64,000 nucleotides of DNA from Pseudonocardia kunmingensis (GTDB lineage: Bacteria; Actinomycetota; Actinomycetes; Mycobacteriales; Pseudonocardiaceae): positions 310,001-374,000 of the forward strand of contig NZ_VFPA01000004.1 of the NCBI RefSeq assembly GCF_006716445.1. Reading direction: 5' to 3'. This document shows, in pieces, positions 48,851 through 58,094 of this stretch. Numbering within the stretch: the first letter of the stretch is position 1; each line of letters opens with the position of its first letter. Under the pieces are notes generated by a model. It saw only the letters and a program-made list of their open reading frames with translations. It ran no database searches and was not told the DNA's origin. The translations under genes were made by a program, and so were the position numbers.

Positions 48851-50446
48851 GTGGGACGGGGCCGGACATCCACCGCACGCTGGGCGTCGCTGGCGCCGCT
48901 CGCCGCCGCGGCCGGGGTGGCCGCGCACGACCTGCTGCAGCGCAGGCACGCGCTGCTGCGCAACTTCCCGGTGGTCGGGCACGCCCGCTACCTGCTGGAG
49001 AAGCTCGGCCCCGAGCTGCGGCAGTACATCGTGGCCGGCAACGACGAGGAGCGCCCGTTCAGCCGCGACCAGCGGCGCTGGGTGTACGCCTCGGCCAAGC
49101 TCGAGAACAACTACTTCGGGTTCGGCACCGACAACGACGTCGAGCACACCCCCGGCTACGTGATCATCAAGCACCGCACGTTCGGCCGCGCGGTGCCGCC
49201 GTCCAGCCCCGCGGCGGGTCAGGAGGCGCGGGTGCCGTGCGCGAAGGTGCTCGGCAGCGCACGCGAGCGACGGCAGGCGTTCCGGCCGCGGTCGGTCGTG
49301 AACATCTCCGGGATGAGCTACGGATCGCTGTCGGGCAACGCGGTCGCCGCGCTGAACCGGGGCGCGGCGCAGGCGGGCTGCCTGCACAACACCGGCGAGG
49401 GCAGCATCTCGCCCTACCACCGGCTCGGCGGTGAGCTGATCTGGCAGATCGGCACCGGCTACTTCGGCTGCCGGGACGCCGAGGGCCGCTTCGACCTGCA
49501 GCGGCTCGAGGACGCCGTCGCCCGGGCGCCGGTGCGGGCGCTGGAGATCAAGCTCAGCCAGGGCGCCAAGCCGGGGCTCGGCGGGCTGCTGCCCGGCGCC
49601 AAGGTGTCCCCGGAGATCGCCGCCACCCGTGGCGTCCCGGAGGGTGTCGACTGCGTGAGCCCCTCGCGCCACGCCGAGTTCGCGAGCACCGACGAGCTGC
49701 TCGACTGGGTCGAGCTGCTGGCCGCGGAGACCGGGCTCCCGGTCGGCATCAAGTCCGCCGTCGGCGACATGGCGTTCTGGGACGAGCTCGTGCGGCTGAT
49801 GGCGAGGGGCGACCGCGGCGTCGACTTCGTGACGATCGACGGCGGCGAGGGCGGCACCGGCGCGTCGCCGCTCGTCTTCACCGACTCGGTGGCGCTGCCG
49901 TTCCGCCTCGGTTTCAGCCGGGTCTACCGGGCGTTCGCCGAGCGCGGCCTGCACGAGCAGGTCGTGTTCACCGGCGCCGGCAAGCTCGGCCTGCCCGACA
50001 ACGCCGCGGTCGCGTTCGCGCTCGGCTGCGACACGGTCAACGTCGGCCGCGAGGCCATGCTCGCGGTCGGGTGCATCCAGGCGCAGCGCTGCCACACCGA
50101 CAGGTGCCCCACCGGTGTCGCGACCCAGGACCGCTGGCTGGCCCACGGCCTCGACCCGCAGCTGAAGTCCGTGCGCGCGGCCAACTACATCCGCACGCTG
50201 CGCCGGGACCTGCTGAAGGTCGCCGAGGCCACCGGCGTGGAGCACCCAGGGCTGATCCGCACCGACGACGTGGAGATCCTCACCGGGCAGACCGTGGGCA
50301 CGCCGCTGCACGAGGTCTACGGCTACGAGCCGGGGTGGGGCCTGCCCTCGGCGGCCGACCGGCGCGCGATCGTCGACCTCATGACCGCGGCGGCCCCCCA
50401 GGGCGGGTCCGGCGAGGAGGGTCCCCGGGCCGACCCGCGACGCTGA
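48851..50446 (+). CDS. FMN-binding glutamate synthase-like protein
   Basis: A 531-residue protein dominated by the FMN/glutamate-synthase central barrel. It shows SVVNISGMSYGSLSGNAVAALNRGA, HNTGEGSISPYH, IEIKLSQGAKPGLGGLLPG-type sequence, TIDGGEGGTGASP and a cysteine triplet region (Gly-Cys-Ile-Gln-Ala-Gln-Arg-Cys-His-Thr-Asp-Arg-Cys) matching the 3Fe-4S ligands of glutamate synthases. The glutaminase domain is absent, as in archaeal-type/short GltB-like proteins of unknown substrate. One hydrophobic segment near residues 10-25 could anchor it to the membrane. GTG start, lone gene. Confidence 0.85.
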   Translation: MGRGRTSTARWASLAPLAAAAGVAAHDLLQRRHALLRNFPVVGHARYLLEKLGPELRQYIVAGNDEERPFSRDQRRWVYASAKLENNYFGFGTDNDVEHTPGYVIIKHRTFGRAVPPSSPAAGQEARVPCAKVLGSARERRQAFRPRSVVNISGMSYGSLSGNAVAALNRGAAQAGCLHNTGEGSISPYHRLGGELIWQIGTGYFGCRDAEGRFDLQRLEDAVARAPVRALEIKLSQGAKPGLGGLLPGAKVSPEIAATRGVPEGVDCVSPSRHAEFASTDELLDWVELLAAETGLPVGIKSAVGDMAFWDELVRLMARGDRGVDFVTIDGGEGGTGASPLVFTDSVALPFRLGFSRVYRAFAERGLHEQVVFTGAGKLGLPDNAAVAFALGCDTVNVGREAMLAVGCIQAQRCHTDRCPTGVATQDRWLAHGLDPQLKSVRAANYIRTLRRDLLKVAEATGVEHPGLIRTDDVEILTGQTVGTPLHEVYGYEPGWGLPSAADRRAIVDLMTAAAPQGGSGEEGPRADPRR

Positions 50447-50469
50447 TCAAAACTACCGGGTGCGCGGGG

Positions 50470-50787
50470 TCAGGCCCGGACCCGCACGACCACCTCGGTG
50501 TCGGTGACCTGCTCGACCGCGACCGTGAAGCCGCCCGCCTGCGTCTCCCCGCCCACGGGCACGCTGATCTGCTGGCCCGCGACCTCCAGCTGCGCGGTGC
50601 CGTCCTGCACGCCGACGAGACGGGCTTCGACCCCGAGGACCGAGACGGCGGCCTCGCCGCTGCGCGGGAACGTGACGGTGCAGCCGTCCAGCCCGCAGTC
50701 GGTCTGGGAGCCCTGCCCCCCGCACCCGGCGAGCACGACGAACGCGATCAGGAGGGACGCAACGGTCATACCGGAACGGTGGATCAC
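50470..50787 (-). CDS. Small predicted lipoprotein
   Basis: A 105-residue protein with a signal peptide and lipobox Leu-Ala-Gly-Cys at residues 19-22, then a Cys-containing segment (Asp-Cys-Gly-Leu-Asp-Gly-Cys) and beta-strand-rich remainder. Probably lipid-anchored at the cell surface. Convergent with the preceding gene; function unknown. Confidence 0.7.
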   Translation of the reverse strand: MIHRSGMTVASLLIAFVVLAGCGGQGSQTDCGLDGCTVTFPRSGEAAVSVLGVEARLVGVQDGTAQLEVAGQQISVPVGGETQAGGFTVAVEQVTDTEVVVRVRA

Positions 50788-50941
50788 GGAAGTGAGCGTA
50801 CGGCCTGGCGCCGCGGACCTGCCGCCCCTCCACGCCCAGCGACGCCCCGTCAGGAGGAGATCATTCCCACCCCGATCGGGCTACGCTGTGCGACGAGACC
50901 GGCACGCGCGCCAACCGGTCGCCGCGGCGGAGGAGGAGCAC

Positions 50942-51778
50942 ATGGACGATAGGGCGACCGCGAGGGCTGCCGACGGGCTCGACGGTGCTGCACCGCCGCC
51001 GGACGTGGACCTCGGAACGCCGTCCATCGCCCGGCTCTACGACTACGTGCTCGGCGGCAAGGAGCACTTCGAGGTCGACCGCAGGGCGGCCGACGCCCTC
51101 TACGAGGCGGTCCCCGAGACCAGCCAGCTGGCGAAGGACAACCGCAACCATCTGCGCCGCGCGGTGCAGTGGCTCGTGCGCGAGGCCGGCATCCGCCAGA
51201 TCGTCGACCTCGGCTCGGGCCTGCCCACCGTGGGCAACGTGCACGAGCTCGCGCAGGCGGTCGACCCCGGCGTGCACGTCGTCTACGTCGACAACGACCC
51301 GCTCGTGCTCGCCCACGGCCGCGCACTGCTCAGCGACGAGACCACCACCACGGTGATCACCGCCGACGTCCGCGAGCCGGAGACGATCTTCGCCGACCCG
51401 CGCACCGCCGAGCTGATCGACCTGCAGCAGCCGTACGCGGTGATCGCCGCGAGCATCCTGCACCACCTCGACGACGACGTGGCCTACGACGTCGCGGCGC
51501 GGATCCGCGCCCAGCTGCACTCCGGCTGCTACGTGCTGATCAGCAACTTCCTCGACGACGACGAGCCGCGCGCCAAGGAGCTCGAGCGGGCGTTCCTGGA
51601 GGGTGGCCTCGGCACCGGCCGGTTCCGCACCTGGGCCGAGCAGCGCCGCTTCTACGACGGCCTGGAGATGGTCGAGCCGGGGCTGGTCTACGCCAACGAC
51701 TGGAAGCCCGACCACCTGACGCCCACCGAGAGCCGCGTGCACACGCTCTACGCCGCGGGAGTGGCCCGCAAGCCGTGA
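50942..51778 (+). CDS. SAM-dependent methyltransferase-like protein, DUF574 family
   Basis: A 278-residue member of the actinobacterial DUF574 (Methyltransf_19) family: PSIARLYDYVLGGKEHFEVDR near the N-terminus, IVDLGSGLPTVGNVHE as motif I, and AASILHHLDDD. Hundreds of paralogues occur in actinomycetes with unknown substrates. ATG 50942. Convergent with the DUF5753 gene, 4 nt apart. Confidence 0.85.
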   Translation: MDDRATARAADGLDGAAPPPDVDLGTPSIARLYDYVLGGKEHFEVDRRAADALYEAVPETSQLAKDNRNHLRRAVQWLVREAGIRQIVDLGSGLPTVGNVHELAQAVDPGVHVVYVDNDPLVLAHGRALLSDETTTTVITADVREPETIFADPRTAELIDLQQPYAVIAASILHHLDDDVAYDVAARIRAQLHSGCYVLISNFLDDDEPRAKELERAFLEGGLGTGRFRTWAEQRRFYDGLEMVEPGLVYANDWKPDHLTPTESRVHTLYAAGVARKP

Positions 51779-51782
51779 GCCC

Positions 51783-52691
51783 TCACATGGCCGCGCGCAG
51801 GCGGCGCAGGGCGTCCTTGGACCGCACCGGGGTCTCCGCCTGCACGCTGACGCGTTCCATCACCCCGAGGTAGTCCTCCACCTCGGTGCGCTTGTCGAGG
51901 TAGACGGCGCTGTTGAGCTGCTCGAGGTAGACGATGTCGGGCAGGTCCGACTCGGCGAACCGCAGGATCGTGAAGGCGCCACCCGCGGCGGCGTGGCTGC
52001 CGAGGCGGAACGGCAGCACCTGCACGGTGACGTTGGGCAGCGCGGACATCTCGAGCAGGTGGTCCAGCTGGGCCCGCATGATGTGCGGGGCGCCGAACGG
52101 GCGGCGCAGCGCCGCCTCGTCGATGACGGCCCAGAGCTGGGGCGCCCCCGGCTCGGTGAGCATCTTCTGCCGCGTCATCCGCAGCTGGACGCGACGGTCG
52201 ATCTCGTCGGCCGCGCCCGCCTGGTGGCCCACCATGATGACGCTGCGCGCGTACTCCTCGCACTGCAGCAGCCCGGGCACGAACTGCACCTGGTAGGTGC
52301 GGATGACGCTGGCGGCCTGCTCGAGGCCGAGGTACATCTCGAACCAGCTCGGCAACACCTGGCCGTGCTGCTGCCACCAGCCGCGGGTGTTGGCGCGGCG
52401 CGCGAGGTCGAGGAACTCCTCGCGCTCCTTCTCGTCGGTGACGCCGTAGAGCGCCAGCAGGTCGACGAGGTCGCGCTCCTTGAACCCCACGCGGCCGAGC
52501 TCGAGCCGGCTGATCTTGGCGTGGGAGGCGCGGATGGCCTCGCCCGCCGCCTCCCTGGTGATCCCACTGGCCTCCCGCCACCGGCGCAGCTGGGTGCCGA
52601 GCACGATCCGCAGGACCGTGGGCCCGCCCTGCTGGTTGGGGTCGACCGGGAGGAGCGCGGACCGGGCCACCGGCGGCGGATCTGCGCGCAC
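51783..52691 (-). CDS. Helix-turn-helix regulator of the DUF5753 (Scr1) family
   Basis: A 302-residue protein with an N-terminal XRE helix-turn-helix (LGTQLRRWREASGITREAAGEAI, HAKISRLELGR) and a DUF5753 body containing SWFEMYLGLEQAASVIRTYQ and VPGLLQCEEYARSV, ending in LEQLNSAVYLDKRTEVEDY. Usually such regulators are followed by a small DUF397 protein; none is seen here. GTG 52691 has a GGGTGAGC upstream. Targets unknown. Confidence 0.85.
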   Translation of the reverse strand: MRADPPPVARSALLPVDPNQQGGPTVLRIVLGTQLRRWREASGITREAAGEAIRASHAKISRLELGRVGFKERDLVDLLALYGVTDEKEREEFLDLARRANTRGWWQQHGQVLPSWFEMYLGLEQAASVIRTYQVQFVPGLLQCEEYARSVIMVGHQAGAADEIDRRVQLRMTRQKMLTEPGAPQLWAVIDEAALRRPFGAPHIMRAQLDHLLEMSALPNVTVQVLPFRLGSHAAAGGAFTILRFAESDLPDIVYLEQLNSAVYLDKRTEVEDYLGVMERVSVQAETPVRSKDALRRLRAAM

Positions 52692-52836
52692 TGCTCACCC
52701 CCAGGAAGAACCGGCACCGAGTGCTGCGGCCGCCGGACCGCGGAAGCATATCGCCTCCCGCCGGACCCGCGCCCCGTTCCTCGGCGATCGCGCGGATGAA
52801 CGTGCAGATGAGCTTGCAGCCGTGCCGTGCACCGCA

Positions 52837-52880
52837 CGATTGCAGAAGAACGTTGCACTCATGCCTTGCGGATGCAATCG
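52837..52880. promoter_or_regulatory. Inverted repeat in the promoter region between two divergent genes
   Basis: CGATTGCA (52837-52844) and TGCAATCG (52873-52880) are perfect inverted repeats, with two further TTGC-containing half-sites between. AT content is higher than around it. A possible operator for the DUF5753 regulator. Confidence 0.35.
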
Positions 52881-52960
52881 GAGAGCGACAGACTGGGTGC
52901 GGGGGGTGGCGCTGGCACAGCGGCCATCCGGAGATGCACACCTGTAGCGGAGTGGGGACC

Positions 52961-53233
52961 GTGAGCAGACCGCACGAGCGACCGGCGTCGTCCGAGCTCT
53001 GGGGCGGCTGCACGGTGTCAGTCACCTGCGTCGCGGACGGCCGGAGCCACGCCGTCCCCGACGCGGAGCTCGCCATCGGCGCCACGCGGCGCAGCGGCTA
53101 CTACTCGGCGGTCTGCGGCCACATCGTCACGCCGGCGCCGATGGTCGCGCCCGACGGCGAGCTCTGCCGCGCCTGCGCCGAGCGCGACGCCGCCCACCGC
53201 CGCAGGCGCAGCGCCCGCGGCTACCGCTTCTAG
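52961..53233 (+). CDS. Small cysteine-containing protein of unknown function
   Basis: A 90-residue protein from GTG 52961 (GTG 52952 also possible). Two cysteine pairs (Val-Thr-Cys with Val-Cys-Gly-His, then Cys-Arg-Ala-Cys) and the closing Arg-rich tail suggest a small zinc-binding fold. Divergent from the DUF5753 gene with a 270-nt promoter region. No assigned role. Confidence 0.55.
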   Translation: MSRPHERPASSELWGGCTVSVTCVADGRSHAVPDAELAIGATRRSGYYSAVCGHIVTPAPMVAPDGELCRACAERDAAHRRRRSARGYRF

Positions 53234-53337
53234 CCCGGTCGGGGGTACGCCGGTCGTGGGGGAGAACGGTGAAGCAGGTGTGAAACGGGCGCCAGCGGGC
53301 AATCGGGATGTCGACATCCACCGACCAGGGAGTACTG

Positions 53338-54156
53338 ATGTTCGACAACCTCACCGCCGCGCTCGGTGACGCGATGCGCGCGGTCGCGGTCTTCGTACCG
53401 CAACTGGTGCTCTTCCTCGTCATCCTGCTGATCGGCTGGCTCATCGCGAAGGGCCTGCGCAAGCTCACGGACACGGTGCTCGAACGCGTGCACTTCGACC
53501 GGGCCGTCGAGCGCGGCGGCATCGGCCGCGCGCTCGCCCGGTCCCAGTACGACGCGAGCGACCTCATCGCCCTGGTCGTCTACTACGCCGTCCTGCTGCT
53601 CACCCTGCAGCTGGCCTTCGGCGTGTTCGGGCCCAACCCCATCAGTGCCCTGCTCACCGGCATCGTCGCGTTCCTGCCCCGCATCGCCGTGGCGATCATC
53701 ATCGTGGTGGTGGCGTCCGCGATCGCGGCCGCGGTCAAGGACCTCATCACCGGTGCGATGGGCGGCCTGTCCTACGGCCGGGTCCTGGCGACCATCGCCT
53801 CCGTGTTCATCATCGGCCTCGGTGTGATCGCCGCGCTCAGCCAGATCGGCGTCGCGGTCGCCGTCACCCTGCCGGTGCTGATCACGGTGCTGGCCACCGT
53901 CGGCGGCATCCTCGTCGTGGGTGTGGGTGGCGGCCTGGTCCGCCCGATGCAGCAGCGCTGGGAGCGTTGGCTGGCCCGCGCCGAGGAGGAGGCGCCGCAG
54001 GCCCGTGCGCACGCGCAGGCCTACGAGCGCGGCCGCGAGGACGCCACCCGCCCCGGGTCGACGGCCCGCGCCGATGTCACCGACCCGGTCGGCACCCGCG
54101 TCGACCCCACCGTCGACCCGGCCGCCGACCCGACCGCAGACCTCCGGAAGTCGTAG
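53338..54156 (+). CDS. Mechanosensitive-channel-like membrane protein (conserved TM-helix family)
   Basis: A 272-residue membrane protein with four or five hydrophobic helices (about 18-38, 75-100, 105-135, 150-175, 180-205) and the TM-helix repeat pattern (LLIGWLIAKGLRKLTDTVLERVHFDRAVER). This is the pore-region repeat of CmpX-like proteins; the MscS beta-domain is missing. The last 60 residues are polar with repeated Asp-Pro-Thr/Ala-Ala-Asp. ATG 53338 with GGGAG 7 nt upstream is preferred over ATG 53308. Confidence 0.7.
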   Translation: MFDNLTAALGDAMRAVAVFVPQLVLFLVILLIGWLIAKGLRKLTDTVLERVHFDRAVERGGIGRALARSQYDASDLIALVVYYAVLLLTLQLAFGVFGPNPISALLTGIVAFLPRIAVAIIIVVVASAIAAAVKDLITGAMGGLSYGRVLATIASVFIIGLGVIAALSQIGVAVAVTLPVLITVLATVGGILVVGVGGGLVRPMQQRWERWLARAEEEAPQARAHAQAYERGREDATRPGSTARADVTDPVGTRVDPTVDPAADPTADLRKS

Positions 54157-54180
54157 GAACGCTCCCCTCCGGAGCACCCG

Positions 54181-54212
54181 GCGGGGTCGGCCGCAGAGGC
54201 GGTCGGCCCCGC
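54181..54212. terminator. Bidirectional terminator hairpin
   Basis: A 14-bp stem (54181-54194 pairs with 54199-54212, two G-U pairs, 4-nt loop) lies between two convergent genes. There is no T-run, as is common in actinobacteria. Confidence 0.6.
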
Positions 54213-54231
54213 CGCGGCCCGTCCGGGCCCC

Positions 54232-56532
54232 CTACAGCAGCCGGTCGAGCGTGATCGGCAGGTCCCGGACGCGCACGCCGGTGGCGTGGTGCACCGCGTT
54301 CGCCACCGCGGCGGCGACACCCGTGATGCCCACCTCCCCCACACCCAGCAGGCCGAGCGGGGTGGTCGGGTCGGGCTCGTCGAGGTAGGAGACGTCGATC
54401 GCGGGGACGTCGGCCTGCACCGGCACGTGGTAGTCGGCGAGGCCGGCGTTCACGATGCGACCGGTGCGGGGGTCGACCTGGGTCTCCTCGGTGAGCGCCG
54501 CCCCGATCCCCATCACGATCCCGCCGCGCAGCTGGCTGGCGGCGGTCTTCGCGTTGATCACGCGTCCGACGTCGAACACCGCGACCCAGCGCGTCACGCG
54601 GACCTCGCCGGTGTCCTCGTCGACAGCGACCTCGCAGAAGTGGGCGCCCGTAGCCGCCCGCACCTGGCGGCGCTGGTCGTTGACCATGCCCGCGAGGAAC
54701 CGCACCTGGCCGGCGACGCGGCCGACCGACGTCCGGGCGCCGACCCGGCCCTCGAGCGAGGGCCGCCCGGCGCGGGCGAGGATCGTCGCGTAGGTCTCCC
54801 CCGCGCCGTCCGCGGCGAAGAGGCCGCCGTTGCGCGCGGCGAGGTTCCCGATCCGCCGCCCCCGCAGCGGCGAGCCGGCCGCGCGGCGGGCCAGCGCGAG
54901 CGCGGACCGCTTCAGCTCCTCGCAGGCCCGCAGCACGCTCGCCGCCACGCTGGCGGTCTGCCCCGATCCACCCGCCATCGCCCCGACCGGCAGCGCCGAG
55001 TCCCCGAGCTCGACCGTGACCGCCTCGACCGGCACGCCGAGCGCCTCGGCCGCGATCTGCGACTGCACGGTGGCCGCGCCCACCCCGATCTCGTGCAGAC
55101 CGCAGCGCACCAGGACGGTGCCGTCCATCGCGAGCCGGACGGTGACGTCCGCGGGAAGCTGGATCGGCATGTGGAAGGCGGTGGCGACGCCCCAGCCGAG
55201 CAGCGCCCGCCCGGCGCGCATCGAACGGGGCTGCGGTGGGCGCTCGGCCCAGCCGAACCGCTGCGCGCCGCGCGCGTAGGCGGCCCGCAGGTTGCGGCGG
55301 GTGAACCGCTTGCCGTTCAGCGGGTCGCGCTCCGGCTCGTTGTGCATGCGCAGCTCGACCGGGTCCATGCCGAGCTCGTGCGCCAGGGCATCCATCCCGG
55401 ACTCCAGCGCGAACGTCCCGACGGCCTCGCCCGGGGCCCGCATCGCCGAGTTGGGCAGCGCGTCGAGCGTGGCGGTGCTGTGCCGGACCAAGATGCTGCG
55501 GGCGGCGTAGAGGTGCTTGGACTGCGAGCCCACCGCCTCCGGCATGCCGCCGACGCGGCCCACCTGCGAGATCCCGGTGTGCACGAGCGCCGTCAGCGCG
55601 CCGTCGCGTTCCGCGCCGAGCGCGACCCGCTGCACGGTGGGCGCGCGGCCGCCGACCGTGCGGAAGACCGCCTCGCGCGACAGCGCCAGCCGGACCGGGC
55701 GCTGCGCGACGCGCGCCGCCATCGCCCCCAGGATCGTGCCGGCCCAGACGAAGCCCTTCCCGCCGAACCCACCTCCCACGTTCGGCGCGATGACGCGGAC
55801 CCCGTCGACCGGCACGTCGAACCGCAGCGCGAGGTGGCGGCGCACGAAGTCCATCGCCTGGGTGCTCTCGTGGACGGTGAGCCGGTCCCCGTCCCACACG
55901 GCGGTCGTGGTGTGCGGCTCGATGGCGTTGTGGTTCTGCGGCGGCGTGGTGAACCGCAGGTCGACCGACACCGGGGCCGCCGCGAGGGCCTGCTCCGCGT
56001 CGCCCTTGCGGCCCCCGCCGGGCATCATCGGCAGCGCGCGCACGGGCTCGGCCGAGTGCTCGGCGGCGTGGAAGTCGGTGACGGCGGGCTCGGCGGCGTA
56101 GTCGACCTGGACGAGCCGCGCGGCCTCCACCGCCGCCTCCAGGGTCTCGGCGACGACGACCGCGACCGGCTCCCCGTTCCAGTGCACCTCGTCGCTGCCC
56201 AGGTAGTCGACCTTCGTCCCGGAGGCCATCGTGCTGAGGTCGAACGGGTTCACCCGCGCGGCCGGCGGCTTCAACGGCGGCGCGTTGCGGTGGGTGAGCA
56301 CGGCGAGCACCCCGGTCACCGCCTCGGCGGCGGTGGTGTCGATCGCGGTGATGCGGCCCCGCGCGATCGTCGCGTGCACGAGCGCGGCGTGCGCGAGGTC
56401 CGGGAAGGGCCGGTCGGCCGCGTACTCGGACGCGCCGGTGGTCTTGACCGCGCCGTCGACCCGGTCGATCGGCTGCCCGACCGCGGGGGTGGTGGCCGTC
56501 GTCGGCCGGGTTCGCTCCGGTGCCTGGGTCAC
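54232..56532 (-). CDS. Molybdenum hydroxylase large (Mo-pterin) subunit, aldehyde oxidoreductase type
   Basis: A 766-residue xanthine-oxidase-family catalytic subunit. Key regions: APNVGGGFGGKG (Mo-pterin contact), MRAPGEAVGTFALESGMD, GMAGGSGQT-type sequence near residue 490 and GLLGVGEVGITG, whose glutamate is the general base of the family. GTG 56532 overlaps the FAD subunit stop (GTGA). Together with the two smaller subunits it forms a heterotrimer that hydroxylates aldehydes or N-heterocycles; the 4Fe-4S-type FAD subunit points to the PaoABC (aldehyde oxidoreductase) branch. No Tat signal on any subunit, so it is cytoplasmic. Confidence 0.88.
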   Translation of the reverse strand: MTQAPERTRPTTATTPAVGQPIDRVDGAVKTTGASEYAADRPFPDLAHAALVHATIARGRITAIDTTAAEAVTGVLAVLTHRNAPPLKPPAARVNPFDLSTMASGTKVDYLGSDEVHWNGEPVAVVVAETLEAAVEAARLVQVDYAAEPAVTDFHAAEHSAEPVRALPMMPGGGRKGDAEQALAAAPVSVDLRFTTPPQNHNAIEPHTTTAVWDGDRLTVHESTQAMDFVRRHLALRFDVPVDGVRVIAPNVGGGFGGKGFVWAGTILGAMAARVAQRPVRLALSREAVFRTVGGRAPTVQRVALGAERDGALTALVHTGISQVGRVGGMPEAVGSQSKHLYAARSILVRHSTATLDALPNSAMRAPGEAVGTFALESGMDALAHELGMDPVELRMHNEPERDPLNGKRFTRRNLRAAYARGAQRFGWAERPPQPRSMRAGRALLGWGVATAFHMPIQLPADVTVRLAMDGTVLVRCGLHEIGVGAATVQSQIAAEALGVPVEAVTVELGDSALPVGAMAGGSGQTASVAASVLRACEELKRSALALARRAAGSPLRGRRIGNLAARNGGLFAADGAGETYATILARAGRPSLEGRVGARTSVGRVAGQVRFLAGMVNDQRRQVRAATGAHFCEVAVDEDTGEVRVTRWVAVFDVGRVINAKTAASQLRGGIVMGIGAALTEETQVDPRTGRIVNAGLADYHVPVQADVPAIDVSYLDEPDPTTPLGLLGVGEVGITGVAAAVANAVHHATGVRVRDLPITLDRLL

Positions 56533-57518
56533 GCCGCACTCCCCTCTGCGAGCTGCCGGAGCACCGCGACGACCGTGCGCTGCGCCAGCTCGATCTTGAA
56601 CTCGTTCTGCGGCCTGCCGACCGCGGGAGCCAGCTCGGCCGCGGCCGCCCGGCGGAAGGACTCCTCGGTGGCCGGGGCGCCGAGCAGCAGGCGCTCCGCC
56701 TCGGAGGCGCGCCACGGGCGCGGGGCGACACCGCCCAGCGCGAGCCGCACGTCGGTGACCTCGCCGTCCTGCACCTCGAGCGCGGCAGCCACCGCCACCA
56801 GCGCGAAGGCGAACGAGGCGCGGTCGCGCACCTTGCGGTACCGCGACGTCCGCGCGACGGGCGCGGCCGGCAGCTCCACCGACGTGATCAGTTCGTCTGC
56901 CGCGAGCTCGGTCTCCACGTGCGGGGTGTCGCCGGGCAGCCGGTGCAGCTGCGCCACCGGGACCCGCCGGGCGCCGCGCACGCTCTCGAGAACCACGACC
57001 GCGTCGAGGGCGACCAGCGCCACGGCCATGTCGGACGCGTGGGCCGCGATGCAGTGCTCGCTGGTGCCCAGCACCGCCGTGCCGCGGTGGACGCCGCCGA
57101 GCGCGGCGCACCCGGTGCCGGGCTCGCGCTTGTTGCAGTCGGCGGAGCGGTCGCGGAAGTAGGGGCAGCGGGTGCGCTGCACGAGGTTGCCGCCCACCGT
57201 GGCCATGTTGCGCAGCTGGCCGGAGGCGCCGGACAGCAGCGCCTGGGTGAGCACCGGGTAGCGCGAGCGCACGAGCCGGTGCGCGGCGAGGTGGCCGTTG
57301 CGCACCAGCGCGCCGATCCGCAGGCCTCCACCTTCCTGCAGCTCCTCGATGTCGGTCAGGGGCAGCCGGGTGAGGTCGACGAGCGTCTCGGGCCGCTCGA
57401 CGTCCTCGCGCATGAGGTCCACCAGGTTCGTCCCGCCGCCGAGCGGACGCGCGCCCGCCGCCACCACGTCGAGCGCGGTCGGCAGGTCGGGGGCGCTCAC
57501 GTAGCCGAAGGGCCTCAT
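56529..57518 (-). CDS. Molybdenum hydroxylase FAD subunit with extra cysteine cluster (PaoB-like)
   Basis: A 329-residue FAD-binding protein. The FAD loop Ala-Arg-Pro-Leu-Gly-Gly-Gly-Thr-Asn-Leu is present, and near residues 110-155 the insertion Gln-Arg-Thr-Arg-Cys-Pro-Tyr-Phe, Cys-Asn-Lys-Arg and Gly-Cys-Ala-Ala-Leu-Gly-Gly supplies cysteines for an additional [4Fe-4S] cluster as in E. coli PaoB and 4-hydroxybenzoyl-CoA reductase. ATG 57518 overlaps the Fe-S subunit stop (ATGA). It passes electrons from the Fe-S centres to FAD. Confidence 0.88.
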   Translation of the reverse strand: MRPFGYVSAPDLPTALDVVAAGARPLGGGTNLVDLMREDVERPETLVDLTRLPLTDIEELQEGGGLRIGALVRNGHLAAHRLVRSRYPVLTQALLSGASGQLRNMATVGGNLVQRTRCPYFRDRSADCNKREPGTGCAALGGVHRGTAVLGTSEHCIAAHASDMAVALVALDAVVVLESVRGARRVPVAQLHRLPGDTPHVETELAADELITSVELPAAPVARTSRYRKVRDRASFAFALVAVAAALEVQDGEVTDVRLALGGVAPRPWRASEAERLLLGAPATEESFRRAAAAELAPAVGRPQNEFKIELAQRTVVAVLRQLAEGSAA

Positions 57519-58018
57519 GAGGCCACCTCGCGGATGGCCGCGACGATGCCGTCGTACGCGCCGCAGCGGCAGAGGTTGCCGCTCATCCGCTCCTTGATCT
57601 CGGCGTCGGTGAGCGCGATGTCGTCGACGTCGAGGTGCGGGGTGACCGCGCTCGGGGCTCCGGCCCGGTGCTCGGCGAGCATGCCGAGCGCGGAGCAGAT
57701 CTGCCCGGACGTGCAGAAGCCGCACTGGAAGCCGTCCTCGCGGACGAACGCCCGCTGCAGCGGGTGCAGGTGCTCCGGCTGCCCGACCCCCTCGACGGTG
57801 GTGATCTCGCGCCCGGAGTACTGCACGGCGAGCGCGAGGCAGGCGGCGATCCGCTCGCCGTCGACGAGCACGGTGCACGCGCCGCAGGCGCCCTGGTTGC
57901 ACCCCTTCTTGGTACCGGTCAAGCCGACGTGCTCGCGCAGCGCGTCGAGCAGGCTGACCCGCGGGTCGAGCTCGAGACGCCGGGTCGAGCCGTTGACGCG
58001 CAGCTCCACGGGAATCAT
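57515..58018 (-). CDS. Molybdenum hydroxylase [2Fe-2S] subunit
   Basis: A 167-residue subunit with two [2Fe-2S] clusters: plant-type motif KKGCNQGACGACTVLV-C (about 38-60) and C-terminal FQCGFCTSGQI ... GNLCRCGAY. ATG 58018 opens the operon; the 76-nt gap to the divergent TetR gene holds a strong inverted repeat. No Tat leader, unlike PaoA. First gene of the three-subunit operon. Confidence 0.9.
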   Translation of the reverse strand: MIPVELRVNGSTRRLELDPRVSLLDALREHVGLTGTKKGCNQGACGACTVLVDGERIAACLALAVQYSGREITTVEGVGQPEHLHPLQRAFVREDGFQCGFCTSGQICSALGMLAEHRAGAPSAVTPHLDVDDIALTDAEIKERMSGNLCRCGAYDGIVAAIREVAS

Positions 58019-58035
58019 GGGCGCGATCGTAAGGC

Positions 58036-58066
58036 AACGCCGTTCCCTTAACAAGAGAACGGCGTT
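58036..58066. promoter_or_regulatory. TetR-type operator between tetR and the hydroxylase operon
   Basis: AACGCCGTTC (58036-58045) and GAACGGCGTT (58057-58066) are perfect 10-nt inverted repeats with an 11-nt AT-rich spacer, two helical turns centre to centre. The spacer would hold a -10 element, so binding should block both divergent promoters. Confidence 0.75.
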
Positions 58067-58094
58067 CCCGTACTTCGGGGGTTAGGGTCGGGCG

